The notes: generated from the sequence alone by a model not told the origin. DNA of 64,000 bases from Paramyrothecium sp. XJ0827 (GCA_020881915.1 JAJFPB010000005.1:1488001-1552000), one strand, 5' to 3'; counted from the stretch's first letter, positions 37,172 to 49,233 are shown. Made by a program: numbers and translations.

Positions 37172-39247
37172 ATGGCCTTCAAGAAGGCTCTCGTCGCTGC
37201 TGCGACTCTCTCTCTCGTTTCTTTCACCTCGGCCTGGCATGTCGAGCTACCTCCCTGCATTGATGAGTTCAAGCCCTTCGTCTACTCCGGCTGCTACCAG
37301 GATGGCACCCCCAACGCTCTCGTCTACCGATCCAGCGCCCCTACCAAGGGCATGACTCCCGAGAAGTGTATCGCCGAGTGCAAGGGTACGTTTGTGTTCC
37401 CGTCACTGGATCATCCCATCCAGTCTCTTGAGTTTCATATTGGCCCGAAGTCCGGACTAACATGGTGTCACTACCTTAGGCAATGGCTTCCGCTATGCCG
37501 GTCTCAAGTACTACGGTGTCTGCTTCTGCGGCGCCACCGTCAACGGTGCTCAGCTCGAGGAGAGCCAGTGCAACCTCAAGTGCGACGGTGACAAGAACCA
37601 GGCTTGCGGTGGCAACAGCGCCCTGTCCATCTGGCAAGATCCTACCTTCGAGCCCGACACCGACAAGGTCTCCATCGAGAACTACGTTCCCCTCGGCTGC
37701 TACACTGATGATGACTCTACCCCCGGCCCTACTCTGTCCTGGCCCCAGAAGATGGACACCGCCACCTTCACCACCGCTAAGTGTTTGGCTGCTTGCAAGG
37801 CCAGCGGCTTCCCTCTTGCCGGTACTGAGTACGGACGTAAGTCTTCATGTAACCCTGTTCGTCCGTGAGGAGATCTCATGCTAACCCACCACCAGAGGAG
37901 TGTTGGTGCGGCTCTGTCCTGGCCAACAACACTGTCCCCGCCGTGGCTTCTGAGTGCAACATCAACTGCAAGGGCGATGCTACCCAGAAGTGCGGTGGCC
38001 GCAACCGCCTGAACATCTACGTCGCCAAGGAGCTCCAGTCCCTGCAGCCCTGCGGCTACACTCCTCCCAAGGAGTCCAGCTCCAGCGTCATCACTGCCTC
38101 CACCATCTCCACCGTTTCCGAGCCCGTTGAGACCAGCTCTGACATCCCTGAGGAGACCACCTCCTCCGAGATCCCCGAGGAGACCACCAGCTCTGAAGTC
38201 CCTGAGGAGACCACCACCTCAGATGTTGCCAGCACCACCTCGTCTGATGTTCCTACCAGCACCTCTTCCCTCACCCAGGCCTCTGTCTCCAGCACTAGCA
38301 GCGTCCTGACCACCTCCGTCGCCCCCTCCACCACCCAGCCTCCCGTCAAGACCACCACCACCACCTCTGCTGCTCTTTGCACCACCACCATCACCAAGCC
38401 CTCCGAGTGCGAGTACAAGTGCGGTAACTGGTGCGCTCCTTCCATCCCTGACTGGGACAACAAGGAGGACTGCCTCGATGCTTACAAGAGCTGCGCCAAG
38501 AGCACCACCGCTTGCTTCAAGAAGGCTGGCTGGCCCGGTGTCCTGAACTGCTTCGACTTCACCAAGTGGTGCAAGGGCGTCAAGGACTTCTGCCACTCCG
38601 GTAGCTGCGCGAAGAAGGGTAGCTGCAACAAGAAGAGCTGCTTCGACAAGAACACTCCCGTCGCCCCCAAGCCCCCCGTTGTCAGCACCTCCGTCTTCCC
38701 CTGCCCTGCAACCTCCACCACCAGCACCAAGCCCGCCGTTCCCACCACGTGCGCTCCTGAGCCCACCAACGTCTGCAAGCAGCCCACCAACAGCAAGTAC
38801 GGCTACGCCCCTGGCAAGCCCGTCGGTGACATCGAGCTGCCCCTCGTTGGCTGCAACGACTTCCTCGAGGACTGGCGCCAGAACCCCTTCAAGCTGTACA
38901 ACGACGAGAACACCCGCAAGTGCAAGGCCTACAAGCGCAAGGACTGCAGCAACGCCTGCACCGACGCCTGCAAGGACCAGTACGACGACTGCAAGAACGT
39001 CTACGCCCAGTCGTGCAAGAGCTTCGGCTGGAAGAGCTACTTCCACCGCCGCGAGGTCGAGGCCCAGGTCTCCGACGTCGAGAAGCGCTTCTTCAACCTC
39101 TTCGGCACCGGATCCCTCTTCGGCGGCAGCAAGGACACCTTCAGCAAGGCCACCGACAAGTGCACGGCCCAGTACAAGGACTGTGTCGCCGTCAACAAGA
39201 ACATCAACCCCGGCGACCGCTGCAGCGTCTGGGGCAAGGGTTACTAA
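37172..39247 (+). CDS. Secreted two-WSC-domain protein with Cys-rich C-terminal region
   Basis: Three exons: 37172-37385, 37480-37836 and 37896-39247 (GTACGT and GTAAGT donors), giving 640 residues. Residues 1-21 are a signal peptide (KKALVAAATLSLVSFTSA). Two WSC domains follow at about 38-123 (YSGCYQDGTPNALVY...CFCGATV...CGGNSALSIWQ) and 140-235 (LGCYTDDDS...CWCGSVL...CGGRNRLNIYV); WSC folds bind carbohydrate in wall sensors and secreted enzymes. Next is a Ser/Thr linker with three or four SSEIPEETT-like repeats, probably O-mannosylated. The rest holds two Cys-rich blocks with related spacing (CLDAYKSCAKSTTACFKKAGW and CKDQYDDCKNVYAQSCKSFGW). I see no C-terminal transmembrane helix or GPI signal, so this is a secreted wall protein rather than a Wsc1-type sensor. 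REVEAQVSDVEKR offers possible Kex2 sites. Strong C-ending codon bias suggests high expression. Confidence 0.88.
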
Positions 39248-40166
39248 AGGCCTGCCGGCGCGGATCGCTCCCAGCGAGCGTGAGGATGAGATGAGAGAGA
39301 TGACACTGGCTGACGCTATAATCAAAAAGGATACATGGGACTGGGTTCTGGGCTTTTTGGTCATGGGTTTTCTATTCTTCAAAGACTTACCTTTATTTTA
39401 ATGTATATTTACTTAGTGTATGTATGGCGCTCTCGATGTCGAGAACAGGAAACCCCTGATGACTATCCTTAATATCATAACTATTTCAGGTTTTTTTTAA
39501 AACTCTTCGTCTTCCGATTCATATTGTCTTCGTGAAATGTGCCTGGCCTTTGTCCTTCCTCTCTTTCTATTCTCTGTTTCTTTCTTTCTTTTCTTTTTTC
39601 GATCCCCTCCTATCCCTTCGTCGTTCCGCCTTTTCCACGGAATGATAAGTTATGAAAGAAGTTTGATTGATTGTTGATTTTTTTTCCCAGACAGCAATTT
39701 TAATATGTTTCCATACCAGGTCTTCATCTTATCGCGAAACTCGGTTGCTGGCAAAGAAACGAACCCTCCCAGGTCACACCAGCGTTCCATCCACGTACCG
39801 CCCACGCCTGTGTTACAGGGTAGGGCTGCATCAAGCAAAGGAGGACGCGGAACTGCCCTGGCAGGGGGGGGGGACCGCCAGTCACATGCCGAGAAGCAAC
39901 AGCCCACAGTCAACGACCAAAACAATTTCTGGCCAGTCGTGTCTCGCAGAGCGGATTGAAATTCGTCTCCTGGTCGTTCATCTCCCGGGTCCACGAATTT
40001 GTGTTCCCCGCAGCAAGAGGGGAGAGAAAGAAAGAGAGAGAGCAAGAGTGAGAGTGAGAGTGAGCTTTCGTTGGCGCTCAATTCTGCTGCTTCGCAACCC
40101 GCCGCCAGCCAACAGAGACGTCAGCCCCCCAGCGACAGGCAACTGTAGCGCCAGCCAACGCCAGAC
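39248..40166. other. Intergenic region between WSC and polyprenol reductase genes
   Basis: About 920 nt. T- and CT-rich 3' flank (39485-39610), a G10 run near 39866-39875 and a GA-rich tract near 40020-40063. No gene seen. Confidence 0.55.
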
Positions 40167-41202
40167 ATGAACTATCTGCGATTGGACCAAGATTCGTGGG
40201 CAGCCATCACGCCTGCGGGGTGGTGCCAAGCCTTCTTCATCCTGGCGGCCGCCGGGATCCTTGGCACGAAGGCGCTCCCTCGGGACGTGAGCACCGCTCT
40301 GCTGGCATATGGCGCCAGGCGCTCCCCGGGTCAAAGCCAGACCACGCATGACGATGGACGCTGGATCAAAGAAAAAATGCCGAAGGAGGCTACTCCCTCA
40401 ACGAGCCTTCGGGAAGTACTGGTGAACCTCATTGACAACGGCCAAGTCCAGCATGGGTGGTTCCTACACTTCTACGTAGTGGCAGTCTCCTGGTCGATAT
40501 TCTGGGCACTGCAATACATCTCAAAGGGCGCCGTCATGAACGCGCTGGCTACTCGCCAGGCTCAGGCTGGCGGACCCTCGATGGACATAGGCCAGGTCTA
40601 TGTTGCCTGGGCGTTGATCACCATTCAGGGGCTGAGACGATTGTACGAGAGCATGTTCGTCAGCAAGCCGGGCAAGTCCCCTATGCTGCTGGTGCACTGG
40701 CTCTTGGCTCTTGCATACTACACATTCAACGTTGCTTCGGTTTGGATCGAGGGTTCCGGTAAGTCGAGCAAAGCCCACCCACTCGTGGAAAGCTCTAACA
40801 GGACCAGGGGCCATTGTCAAATCCTGGGACTCGATGCACCAGCCGATTATTCTTTTAACGCCAAAGACCGTCGCTGGCGCATTCCTGTTCTTCTTTGCAT
40901 CATACAAGCAGGCAGAGTGCCATCGACACTTGGCCAGTCTGAAAAAGTATACGCTGCCAGACATGGGTTGGTTCCAATACATCATCTGCCCCCACTATAC
41001 GAGCGAATGCCTCATTTACGTCGCGATGTCTATTGTTACGGCGCCCCCAGGACTTCTTTTCAACAGGACAGTTTTTTGTGGGCTAGTCTTCGCGGCTGTT
41101 AACATCGGCATTACGGCGCATGGGACGAAGAAGTGGTACGCGGAAAAGTTCGGCGCAGATAAAGTCGCAGGGCGGTGGATAATGATCCCGCCGGTTTTCT
41201 GA
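40167..41202 (+). CDS. dfg10: Polyprenol reductase, Dfg10/SRD5A3 family
   Basis: Two exons, 40167-40758 and 40808-41202, with a 49-nt intron (GTAAGT donor, CCAG acceptor), giving 328 residues. The protein is hydrophobic with about six membrane helices. The conserved steroid 5-alpha-reductase C-terminus is present: QAECHRHLASLKKYTLPD, YIICPHYTSECLIYVAM, then HGTKKWYAEKFG and RWIMIPPVF at the very end. RRLYESMFVSKPGKSPM is also typical of SRD5A3/Dfg10. By family knowledge the enzyme reduces polyprenol to dolichol with NADPH in the endoplasmic reticulum, supplying the lipid carrier for N-glycosylation. Its stop lies only 20 nt from that of the convergent AlkB-like gene. Confidence 0.93.
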
Positions 41203-41222
41203 GCTGTCGAAGAGGGCATCCC

Positions 41223-42125
41223 TTACCGCCTGTGCAGTTGGCCGAACTTGTTTCCGACCTTGGAGACTTTGAGGACGTCTCGATACGTCAAGCTCGTACG
41301 AGTTGCCCGCGCATTGCGACCATTCGCGAAGCTTTCTGGGTCGCCAAGTAGAGACCAGTTGGCGACCTCACTAGAGGTGAGGTCAACGTCCTCTTCAATA
41401 TCGGCGATGCCGTGGAGATAGTCAGTGTAGAGCTGTCCCGTGGTGATAAGGAGACTACGAGGCTCCTGCAGAATTCTCCAAGCAGGAACAGGATCGAGGG
41501 CGCCGTCGGCTTTGCTGCGATGAATGTTGAGGCACAGACTGGCTCCCAGGCTTATTGTGCATACCACGGGCCAGTACGCGGCACCGTCCTACGTTGAATG
41601 AGCATGTTTGTGGTTAGAAAAGCGCGCCCGCTTCACCCATGTACTTAACTTATGCGGCATAATGCCAACTCCAGGGGGGTACTCATTGATAAGAACGTGA
41701 TTTGGACGTTTGTGAGTACTGTTGGCGAACAGATGATCGGAAGAAGAACCCTCCTCCAAGGGAATAGAAAGTAAACGGGAGACGATGGGCGTTTCAAGCC
41801 ATGGCGGGAGAGGCGCATCGAGCAGTCTATCTTGCACGAGATCCGACGGCCAGGTTTGGAGCCTACGGTGCGTGAGCTGCTTCCATCTCGGTTTCGGAGC
41901 CGCGGCGATCTAGTGTAGCGTAGTGTAGTGATTAGTCCACAGTCGAGTATGTGTAGGACGTAATGACCATGGCAACCGGATGCGTCAAGTGGAACGAACC
42001 TTGTCGAGGATAGCGCGCTCCTCGTCTTCGGTTAGGAAGTCGGGGAGATAGTAGGCCGTTTCGGGAAGTGAGACAACCTTGGCCTGCTCAAGGACCCGAG
42101 GATGTGTGCCGGAAGCGAAGGACAT
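41223..42125 (-). CDS. AlkB-like Fe(II)/2-oxoglutarate dioxygenase, ALKBH6 type; splice junction disturbs the HxD motif
   Basis: Minus strand, three exons: 42125-42000, 41909-41637 and 41588-41223. The introns are 90 nt (GTTCGT donor) and, in the only open model, 48 nt (GTGAAG donor), giving 254 residues. PRWKQLTHRRLQTWP, NHVLINEYPPGVGIMPH, DGAAYWPVVCTISLGASLCLNI, YLHGI and RTSLTYRDV together match ALKBH6: iron ligands H128, an Asp and the HGI His, then the Arg pair that binds 2-oxoglutarate. The expected donor GTTAAG right after CAT-AA puts exon 3 out of frame by one base. The GTGAAG donor keeps the frame but inserts LSTW, separating His from Asp (HKLSTWD instead of HxD). The copy may be impaired, or a base may be missing at the junction. 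The substrate of ALKBH6 is not well settled. Confidence 0.8.
41589..41649 (-). other. Ambiguous second intron of the ALKBH6-like gene
   Basis: On the minus strand CCGCATAAGTTAAGT holds the expected donor (GTTAAG at 41649), with a good TTTCTAAC branch and a CGTAG acceptor ending at 41589. Splicing there leaves two bases of a codon before GAC and soon meets a stop. One extra G (AAG then GTTAAG) would restore HKDGAAYWP. The downstream donor GTGAAG at 41636 is in frame but makes a 48-nt intron. Confidence 0.7.
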
Positions 42126-44285
42126 TTATCGACGCGCCCGCTGTTGAGCGCAAACGAAGCAAATTGTACAGTAGATGAATGACAAATAGTCGGAGGGAAC
42201 TGGACACGGACGGAAGATGGATGAGGAAGATCAAGTAAAGAGGGGGGAAAGAAGGTGGTGTTGTTGAGGGGGTGGGTGTGACGCTATGTACTGTTAGGTA
42301 TGGGGAAGCGCCCTCGAGGTCCCTGAAGTAAGGTACTAAGGTACCATGAGGTAGGGCTTGCTGGTTACCTCCCCTCGAAGGGCTTTGGGGCTCTGTGTCT
42401 CACAGCAAACTCACAAGCAGCTACGTTGCAAATTGTCTGAATAATTTCTCGGCAAAGGTAAAGTATAGAACGATGTGGCCGCTTCTTCCCCACGTTCTCT
42501 CCAGGTTGTCTTGCTTCGACATTTCTTGGCCACGTTGGACTGGAAGTAAAACGATTTGGACGGAAGACCGAATATAGTAGGGATTGACAACTAAGGTAGA
42601 GCGAGACTGACTAGAGCGCTTCAGCTGGGAGGTATTGGGTACGCGGTCTCCGAAGCTAATTCGCGACGGAAATAGGTCAATGTACCGGGGTTTGAGATAA
42701 GGCACCCATTGGCCTGGGCTGACAGAAAAACGCGGTCTGTGCCTCAAGTCCTCCTCTCGAGGTGTCGCATTACCTTCAAATTATCAGTACTAGGTACTTA
42801 CGACAGAACATCACGACATGCTCGAGGTATCGGTCGATTGATGGCTTCAGCCTATACCAAAATATATCTCTTAAGCAAGAACGACTTGCCCTTGCCTGCA
42901 TTGCATGTCTCAACGTCGCTAGATGGAAACCTGGTCTTTGTGCTTCAAGCTCATGTCGGTGGTGTTGGGACACGAGAAGTACAAGGTATCCTCCGTAGCC
43001 ACTGTTTTTCTGTCACCCTGTCGCAAGGATTCTCGAAAAGCAAGGCATTTGAGTGGCCGTACCGCCATCGCGTCCATCTGTACCTTACCTTACCTAACCT
43101 CAGACGCTAGACTCCGAACGTCGTCGACTTTGACGACATGTACTGTACCTCGAAACGGTTGCAGGTTCCGGAGGAAAGACTTCCTTTCCCATGTGCAACT
43201 GTCCCAATAACTTCCCAAGTTATATTCGGGCTCAGGATGTCGACACTCGTCTGTCGTTGCGCTTCCCCGCATGAGGGAGCAAGGAGAGGCTGAGGTCGAT
43301 GGCCTTCGCGCACAAGGCCGGCAAGGAAGAGGCTGAGGCACCGGTACTAGTCGGCAGGCGACTTTGACAGAAGTGGCCAATCAGTGAAGTGGCGATCAGA
43401 CATTTTTGCCTTCCTTCTTCGGCTTCTTAATCTTCCACAGACCTGTGTTTCCACCTTGCTCGACCTTAGTAAGGTACTGAGGTACTTTAATGTAGGGTAC
43501 CTCAGACACGGCTCGGTACCTAAGTTGGCTGCGCAATACCTGACCATGCAGGTACCCCGACCTTTTGCTCAAGGCTACCTCAAGGCTACCTCAAATTGCT
43601 TTACCTTGCCTCCAAGTTCCCTTATGATCCCGTGTTGCGCAGCACAGCGCAGCACAGACCAAGCCCCAGCCCAGGTGCTCATTGCTATGTTTTCCCTTCT
43701 TTGTTCCCCATTTTTAGTTGCTTCCGGCACCACCTCAGGGCCCTGAGCACTGCACCAAACCGCCTTCTAACAGAGGCCAAATGCAGAGAGGTTCACAGGG
43801 CGTTTTTCCAAACAAGGGCCGACCGTCCAATTCAATTCTCTCCGTCTCTCTCCACTCGCCCGCCCGCCTTTCGACCTCGTGTCCTCCTCGTCCTCGATTC
43901 CGAATTTCTTACTCATTGCATTCCATTCACCATCCTCACCCTATCCGATACACCTTAACCTTCTGGCACACCTTTCCCCCGGGTACCTTGTATTCGCAAT
44001 CGAGCCTCCATACAGCAGTCCATCCACACCATTAGGTACACCGATCCCGCTGAAATCAACCCCCCCTCCCCCTTCGGCGTATCCTGACTCTTCAATTCTG
44101 ACGCTTTCGCTCCGCCTTCCTAGGTCCGGCCAGCGGTTACGGAGCGTGCTCTGCTAAACCCGTGACCACCAGCCATACCGGCGTGGATCCCCTCCCAGCT
44201 CGTCCTCGCATCGTCCACGCCGGCGTCTCTCGTCCCCCATCTGCAGGATGGTGGTAGTCGCTGTTCGCCTACGCAGATAAATGAT
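42126..44285. other. Divergent 2.2-kb intergenic region
   Basis: Between the AlkB-like gene (minus) and the ankyrin gene (plus). No gene supported. GGTAC/TACCTT clusters lie at 42288-42369 and 43083-43610. From about 43740 to 44150 the plus strand is C/CT-rich, the likely leader of the ankyrin gene. An out-of-frame ATG at 44281 overlaps the main start and could act as a short upstream frame. Confidence 0.5.
43083..43610. repeat. Dispersed TACCTT/GGTACC motif cluster
   Basis: TACCTTACCTTACC at 43081-43094. Between 43460 and 43610 at least eight more copies of AAGGTAC, GAGGTAC, GGGTACCTC, CGGTACC, AGGTACC, GGCTACCTC and TTACCTTGCC. Confidence 0.7.
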
Positions 44286-47200
44286 ATGGATGTGCAGAAT
44301 GCTGTCGACACCGCTGGCGCTTCCCCGAAGCCTCAAGAGTCACGCCCGCAACAACAGCAGCCGCAATCCGAGCCGCGCTCAACTTCGACATCGACCTTGG
44401 CCGCCGACGACCGGAAGTTGCCTCGTGCTAATGTGAAGGATGTGTCCCCCGTTGGAAACACAATTATTTCAAAGCAGCCGTCGACGGCTCCTGCTGACGA
44501 TGCCGCGCCCGACGATCGCGATTCCGACCAAGACACAATCGTCCTTCCTGGCAAGGATGACAACTATTCCCCCTCCAAGGTCCGCAAAATGAGACAGGAA
44601 GACCCCAGTGAAAGCGATGGTGATGTTGTCAAGGCTGCTCCTCTCCCCAGCTCCTCCCGTAGAGGTCAGGACAAGGCTGCCGCTGCCAATCGTCAAGAGA
44701 ATGCGCCTCCCCAAAAGCGGCTGCTGGGCTCCGTGGAGACGAAACGCCAACCAACTCGCCAGAAGGATATCTCTAGTGGGCTGAGCTCGGCTCCTACATC
44801 GCCTCTCCAGCATTCATCTCATCACTATAATAACTTGCATCATAGTCGCCGGCGGTTTGACGACGCGCGCTCGTCCCCATCTGATTCTGACCATTCGCAG
44901 CATAGATCCTCTTTGAAGACCACGCGGCGTGACAGAATACGATCAAGTGAGCGTCCGCTGCCCCACAAACGCAAGGTTCCGAAGGCCGAGTCCGACGACG
45001 ACGACGAAGACAACCGTCACATTCGTCGTCAACGTACGACAAGCACGGGATACGATGCCGCCCGGCCTTCAAAGGATCTTAAATCAGCATACAAAGTCCA
45101 GCATCATTCCATGCCTCGCTCCGTCTCGCCTCAACCAAGGCATCACCGTCGCAGTACATCTACACAGCTGCCGCCCCAATCTTCCAACGGCCTGAGCCAA
45201 AAGGGGAAGCGCCTTCCAGCTCCGCTGCAAACGACCGACTTTTATTCAGACGAGTCGTCAGCCAGCGGAAGCTCATACCCCCGCGCCTCCAAGCTGCGAA
45301 GCCTGGCCACACCCGTGGTGACAAGCTCTACTATTTCGCCCGCCAAGATGAGTACCCACAAGCAGCTCCTAGATGGTTCCGGCCGAACGATGTTAGCTCG
45401 TGCTTGTCATCACGGTAGTGTAGAAAAGGCGAAGCTGCACCTGGAGGAAAGGCCCGAAGATCTCAACGTTGCTGATTATGCCGGTAATACGCCGCTTCAA
45501 ATGGCTGCGCTTAGGGGTCATAAGGACATCGTGAAGCTGTTGATCGATGCTGGATGCAACGTGGACTGTGTCAACTATGACAAAGATACGCCCTTGTTGG
45601 ATGCTGTCGATAACGACCATCTGGAAGTTGTGAAACTGCTACTAGAAGCAGGCGTCGACCCACAGAAGGCGAACGTTAGAGGCGACAAACCTATAGACAG
45701 AGTGCGCGACGACACGGAGAATGCAGCAGAGATGCGAACCGCTCTCTTGCAGGCCCAGAAACGCCCGGGCGAAAGACCACGAGCATCCGAGGATCGCCAT
45801 TCCCAAGACGACCATCAGGACACACGTGATTCCCATGGTCCTGATAGCCCTCGACAATCACGCGCCACCACAGGGCCTGTCTTTTTTGGCAAGAGGAGTG
45901 GTAGTACCCGCTCAACCAAAACAAGAAACGACTTGCTCTACACGTCTTCAGATGACAAGTCTTTACGCGAAGCTGCACGGACCGGCGATACCGAGAGGGT
46001 GGACTACATTTTGCAAGGAAGAGGGCAATGTGATGACCCGGAATCCCTGGTGGTGGCTGCCAAAGGGGGCCATGATCTTGTGGTGGAGCTGTTGTTGGGT
46101 ATTGGAAATGCTCACCCTGACCCTGCGCCTGTCCCATCCTTGCAGCCAGAATTCGGGACACCGATACTCGCCGCTATCGGCCAAGGGAACATCAACGTTC
46201 TTAAACTCTTACTGTCGCAACAAAACTTGAACCCCACCACGAGGTACAACGGAGAAACTTATTACGAAATTGCTAAAAGGCGTCAGGGAACCAATTGGAA
46301 AGAGGAGGAAGATATACTCAAGGAAGCATACGATAAGTACAAGCGCTCTCACGAGGACAGTACCGAAACGAGATCACCTCAACGGAACGACCCTGACCTC
46401 GAGCGCGAGGAGAAGCGGCCGAGGCGAGACGATATTAGGGACGAGTCTAGACCCGCCAAACGTGCTGCCTCGAGTCCGCTGCATGGCAACGAAGTCAAGA
46501 AGAAGAACAACAACGCCACGAAACCCACGAGTCCACAAGAGACCAAAAAGTTGGTCTCAGTCACGAATCACAACGATGATCAGACCCAACGACCCGGCCT
46601 CGGTAGGCCGAAGGACGACAAAGTTTCCGCGACTAACTTTTCTGACCGCGAAGCTTCCTCAACAATATCTCTCAAAACTATTAAAACGAAGCGTGCAGAA
46701 CACGACTTGGCTGGCGCATCATCTGAAGGGGAGACTCTCAAGCCGAGGAAGAGACTTGTGTCTAAAGGGGAGCTGAGGAGCGAACGTGACAAGCAAAGAC
46801 GTGCAAGCATGGCGTCCAATACTTCATCTATCAAGGAATCTTCAAGTCCTCGTGATTCGAGAACCGAAGACACATCGGAAAAGCACAAGTTGACGGAGAA
46901 ATATCACGATCGTACCAAGGCCTTGAAACAAAACGATTCCAGAGAACGTTTATCCTCATCGAGAGACGCATCCACGAAGAGGCATCGCAGTAGCGTCACA
47001 CCAGATCGACCTAGCAATGGCGACAAAGACGATGAGGTCCCGGTCAAGAGACGACGACTTGACGCCGAAGGTCAGGAGAAGCGCACGCACAAGCGCCCAA
47101 CATCTGAAGATGGAAGATCTAAACAGTCTCTGCCTCGTGAGGCCTCGACGAAATCGTCCGTGAAGAACACTCACAAGGATCGTGACGACAAATCTAAAGA

Positions 47201-49233
47201 AGACCAAAATGGTCGTAATTCCCATCGCAAAGAATCCAGAAAACCCCCCGTCATCGAAACGTCGATACATGTCAAATCCGAAGATGTTGATGTGGAGATG
47301 CAGGACGTTACCCCAGTAAGGGATTCGGACAAGTCCGAGGCTGCCGTTGCTACTACTTCTACATCTGCCGCTCCGAAAGCGGCCCTGGAGGCGGAAGAAG
47401 AGACGTCACAGGACCGGAAGAAGAAGAAACTGGCCGAGGACGAAGACACTGAAAGAGAAGAGGCACGTAAACATTTAGAGGCAGACAACAAGAAGAAGCG
47501 TGAGCAAGAAGAACTCCAGAGACGGGAGGAGGAAGAGGAAAACCGCAAAAGGGAAGCGGAAAAGAAGTTGAAGAAGAAACAGCAAGAGCAGGAAGCAGCT
47601 GCAGCTGAGGAAGCAGAGCGGAAGCGTCAGGAGCAGGCTGAGCGCGAACGCCGTGAAGCTGAAGAGGCAGCTCGACGACGGGCTGAAGAGGAAAAGAAAC
47701 GGCTTGCAGAGGAAGCTCGCAGGAAAGAAGAGGAAGAGCTTGAAAGGAAAGAAGCACGCCGTAAAGAAGAGGAACGTCGGAAAGAGGAGGAGCGTCGAAA
47801 GGAGGAAGAGCGTCGAAGGGAAGAAGAACGTCGAAAGGAAGAAGAACGCCGGAAGGAAGAAGAACGCCGGAAGGAAGAAGAACGTCGGAAGGAGGAAGAG
47901 CGTCGAAAGGAGGAAGAGCGTAAGAAGGAGGAAGAGCGTAAGAAGGAGGAGGAGCGTCGGCGCCGGGAAGAACAAGAACGTGAGCACAAGGAGCAGCTTG
48001 AACGTGAGGCTGCCGAAGCCGCCCAGCGTCAACGAGAAGAGGAGGAACGCAAAGAGCGTGAGCGTCGAGAACAACTGCACCGAGAAGAGATGGAGAGGAA
48101 ACGTGCTGCTAGGGAGGCTGAACAACGTCGCATTCACGAGGAGCAAGAGAGGCTTCGACTCGACAAGCTGCCCCCTCTCCTGCGATGGTTCGACAAGTGT
48201 CCGAACCCCAAGACCACGAGTATTGCGCAAAGACTCTCTTATGTCCAAGGTGTGCGCTGTGATACTATACGCTCCGGGTTGGATGGCACTGATGAGGGCC
48301 GCGAGCAATGGATTCTCAACGTTGATGTTGCCGTGCTTCTCGGAGAGAAGGACCTGGGATTGTCGAGATGTAAGTCCTCACCCTCATACAAGTTGACACG
48401 AACTTGGAAACTGATTCGGGTAACAGATACGGCTTGGGATCGCATCCCTGCTTCGTCACATGCCAAGCAAACCATTCTCAAGACTCAATATGCTCGCTAT
48501 GCGCTGTTGACGGACGGTCTCTATGAATTTGGATGTCAATTGGGCAACAACTACTACGGCGTCGATGAGCCAAAGCTCATGCCCGGCGAGACCAGAATCC
48601 GGCTCCGTGCGGAATCAGACTCCAGGTTCCTACAAATGGACATGTTTTTCGTCAAAGTAAGACTACCTTCATCTGTTTGTGTGCCATGAATCTCGTTCGC
48701 TAACTAAGCCCCTCAAGCTTTCTGATTTCCTTTCCATTGTTCCAAAATCTCCACATCTGCAAAACGTCCGGCTAGACGTCGAATATCGAGAAATCCCAGA
48801 TGAAGGCGAATGGATGTCAAAACGAAAGTGGAAGGGCGATCCAGGCGTTGAACGCTTCAAAGGCTTTGCCCCACGATTCACATACTTTCGGAATGGCAAG
48901 TATGAGGGCGAGTTATTGCCTCAGCGCACTCAAACCAGCAAGGTCCCTTTCCCAGAGCACCGAGTGCCACGCATTGGGTTGGTCCAAGTGTATCCCGATG
49001 ATCCAGCCTATGCACGTATATGCATTGAGCAGGGTCTGCAGCATCTACTCAAAGACAGCCCGGCTTCGCAACTGTCGAATGGGCCTCATTCTCCCACCTC
49101 CGTCCAGAAATACTCACCCTTGCTGCCCGAGAACTACACCGACGGTCCAAACGGACATGCGTCGAACCCGAATGCCGAACCCGAGCCGATGACGGGAAAC
49201 GAGAATATACCAAACGGTGTTAACGGCGACTGA
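44286..49233 (+). CDS. Large ankyrin-repeat protein, probable Hos4-like subunit of the Set3 histone deacetylase complex
   Basis: Three exons: 44286-48369, 48427-48656 and 48718-49233 (GTAAGT and GTAAGA donors), giving about 1609 residues. Residues 1-350 are polar, Ser/Arg/Gln-rich and disordered. Ankyrin repeats run from about 365 to 480 (SGRTMLARACHHGSVEKAKLHL, AGNTPLQMAALRGHKDIVKLL, KDTPLLDAVDNDHLEVVKLL), with divergent ones near 555-670 (DDKSLREAARTGD, FGTPILAAIGQGNINVLKLL). A basic region with RKR patches follows, then a Glu/Arg/Lys helix (about 1050-1290) with eleven RRKEEE units. The C-terminal 310 residues form a globular domain (PPLLRWFDKCPNPKT, YARYALLTDGLYEFGCQLG, FAPRFTYFRNGKYEGELLP). 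In yeast Hos4 is the ankyrin subunit of Set3C, a repressor with Hos2 and Set3. Length and layout suit it, but assignment by eye is moderate. Confidence 0.72.
47757..47954 (+). repeat. 11 x 18-nt tandem repeat encoding RRKEEE
   Basis: Eleven in-frame 18-nt units inside the ankyrin gene. The consensus RRKEEE varies to RRREEE or RKKEEE. Nucleotide variation between units is mostly synonymous (CGT/CGC/CGG, GAA/GAG), so the array is not freshly expanded. It encodes a charged single alpha helix of about 66 residues. Confidence 0.9.

Noticed and set aside
38219..39382. 387-codon antisense frame over the WSC gene
   Set aside because: Val/Leu/Gly-rich shadow caused by strong C-ending codon bias of the sense gene.
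47475..48308. 277-codon Leu/Phe-rich antisense frame under the RRKEEE array
   Set aside because: Reverse complement of Glu/Lys codons gives apparent hydrophobic protein; not a membrane gene.
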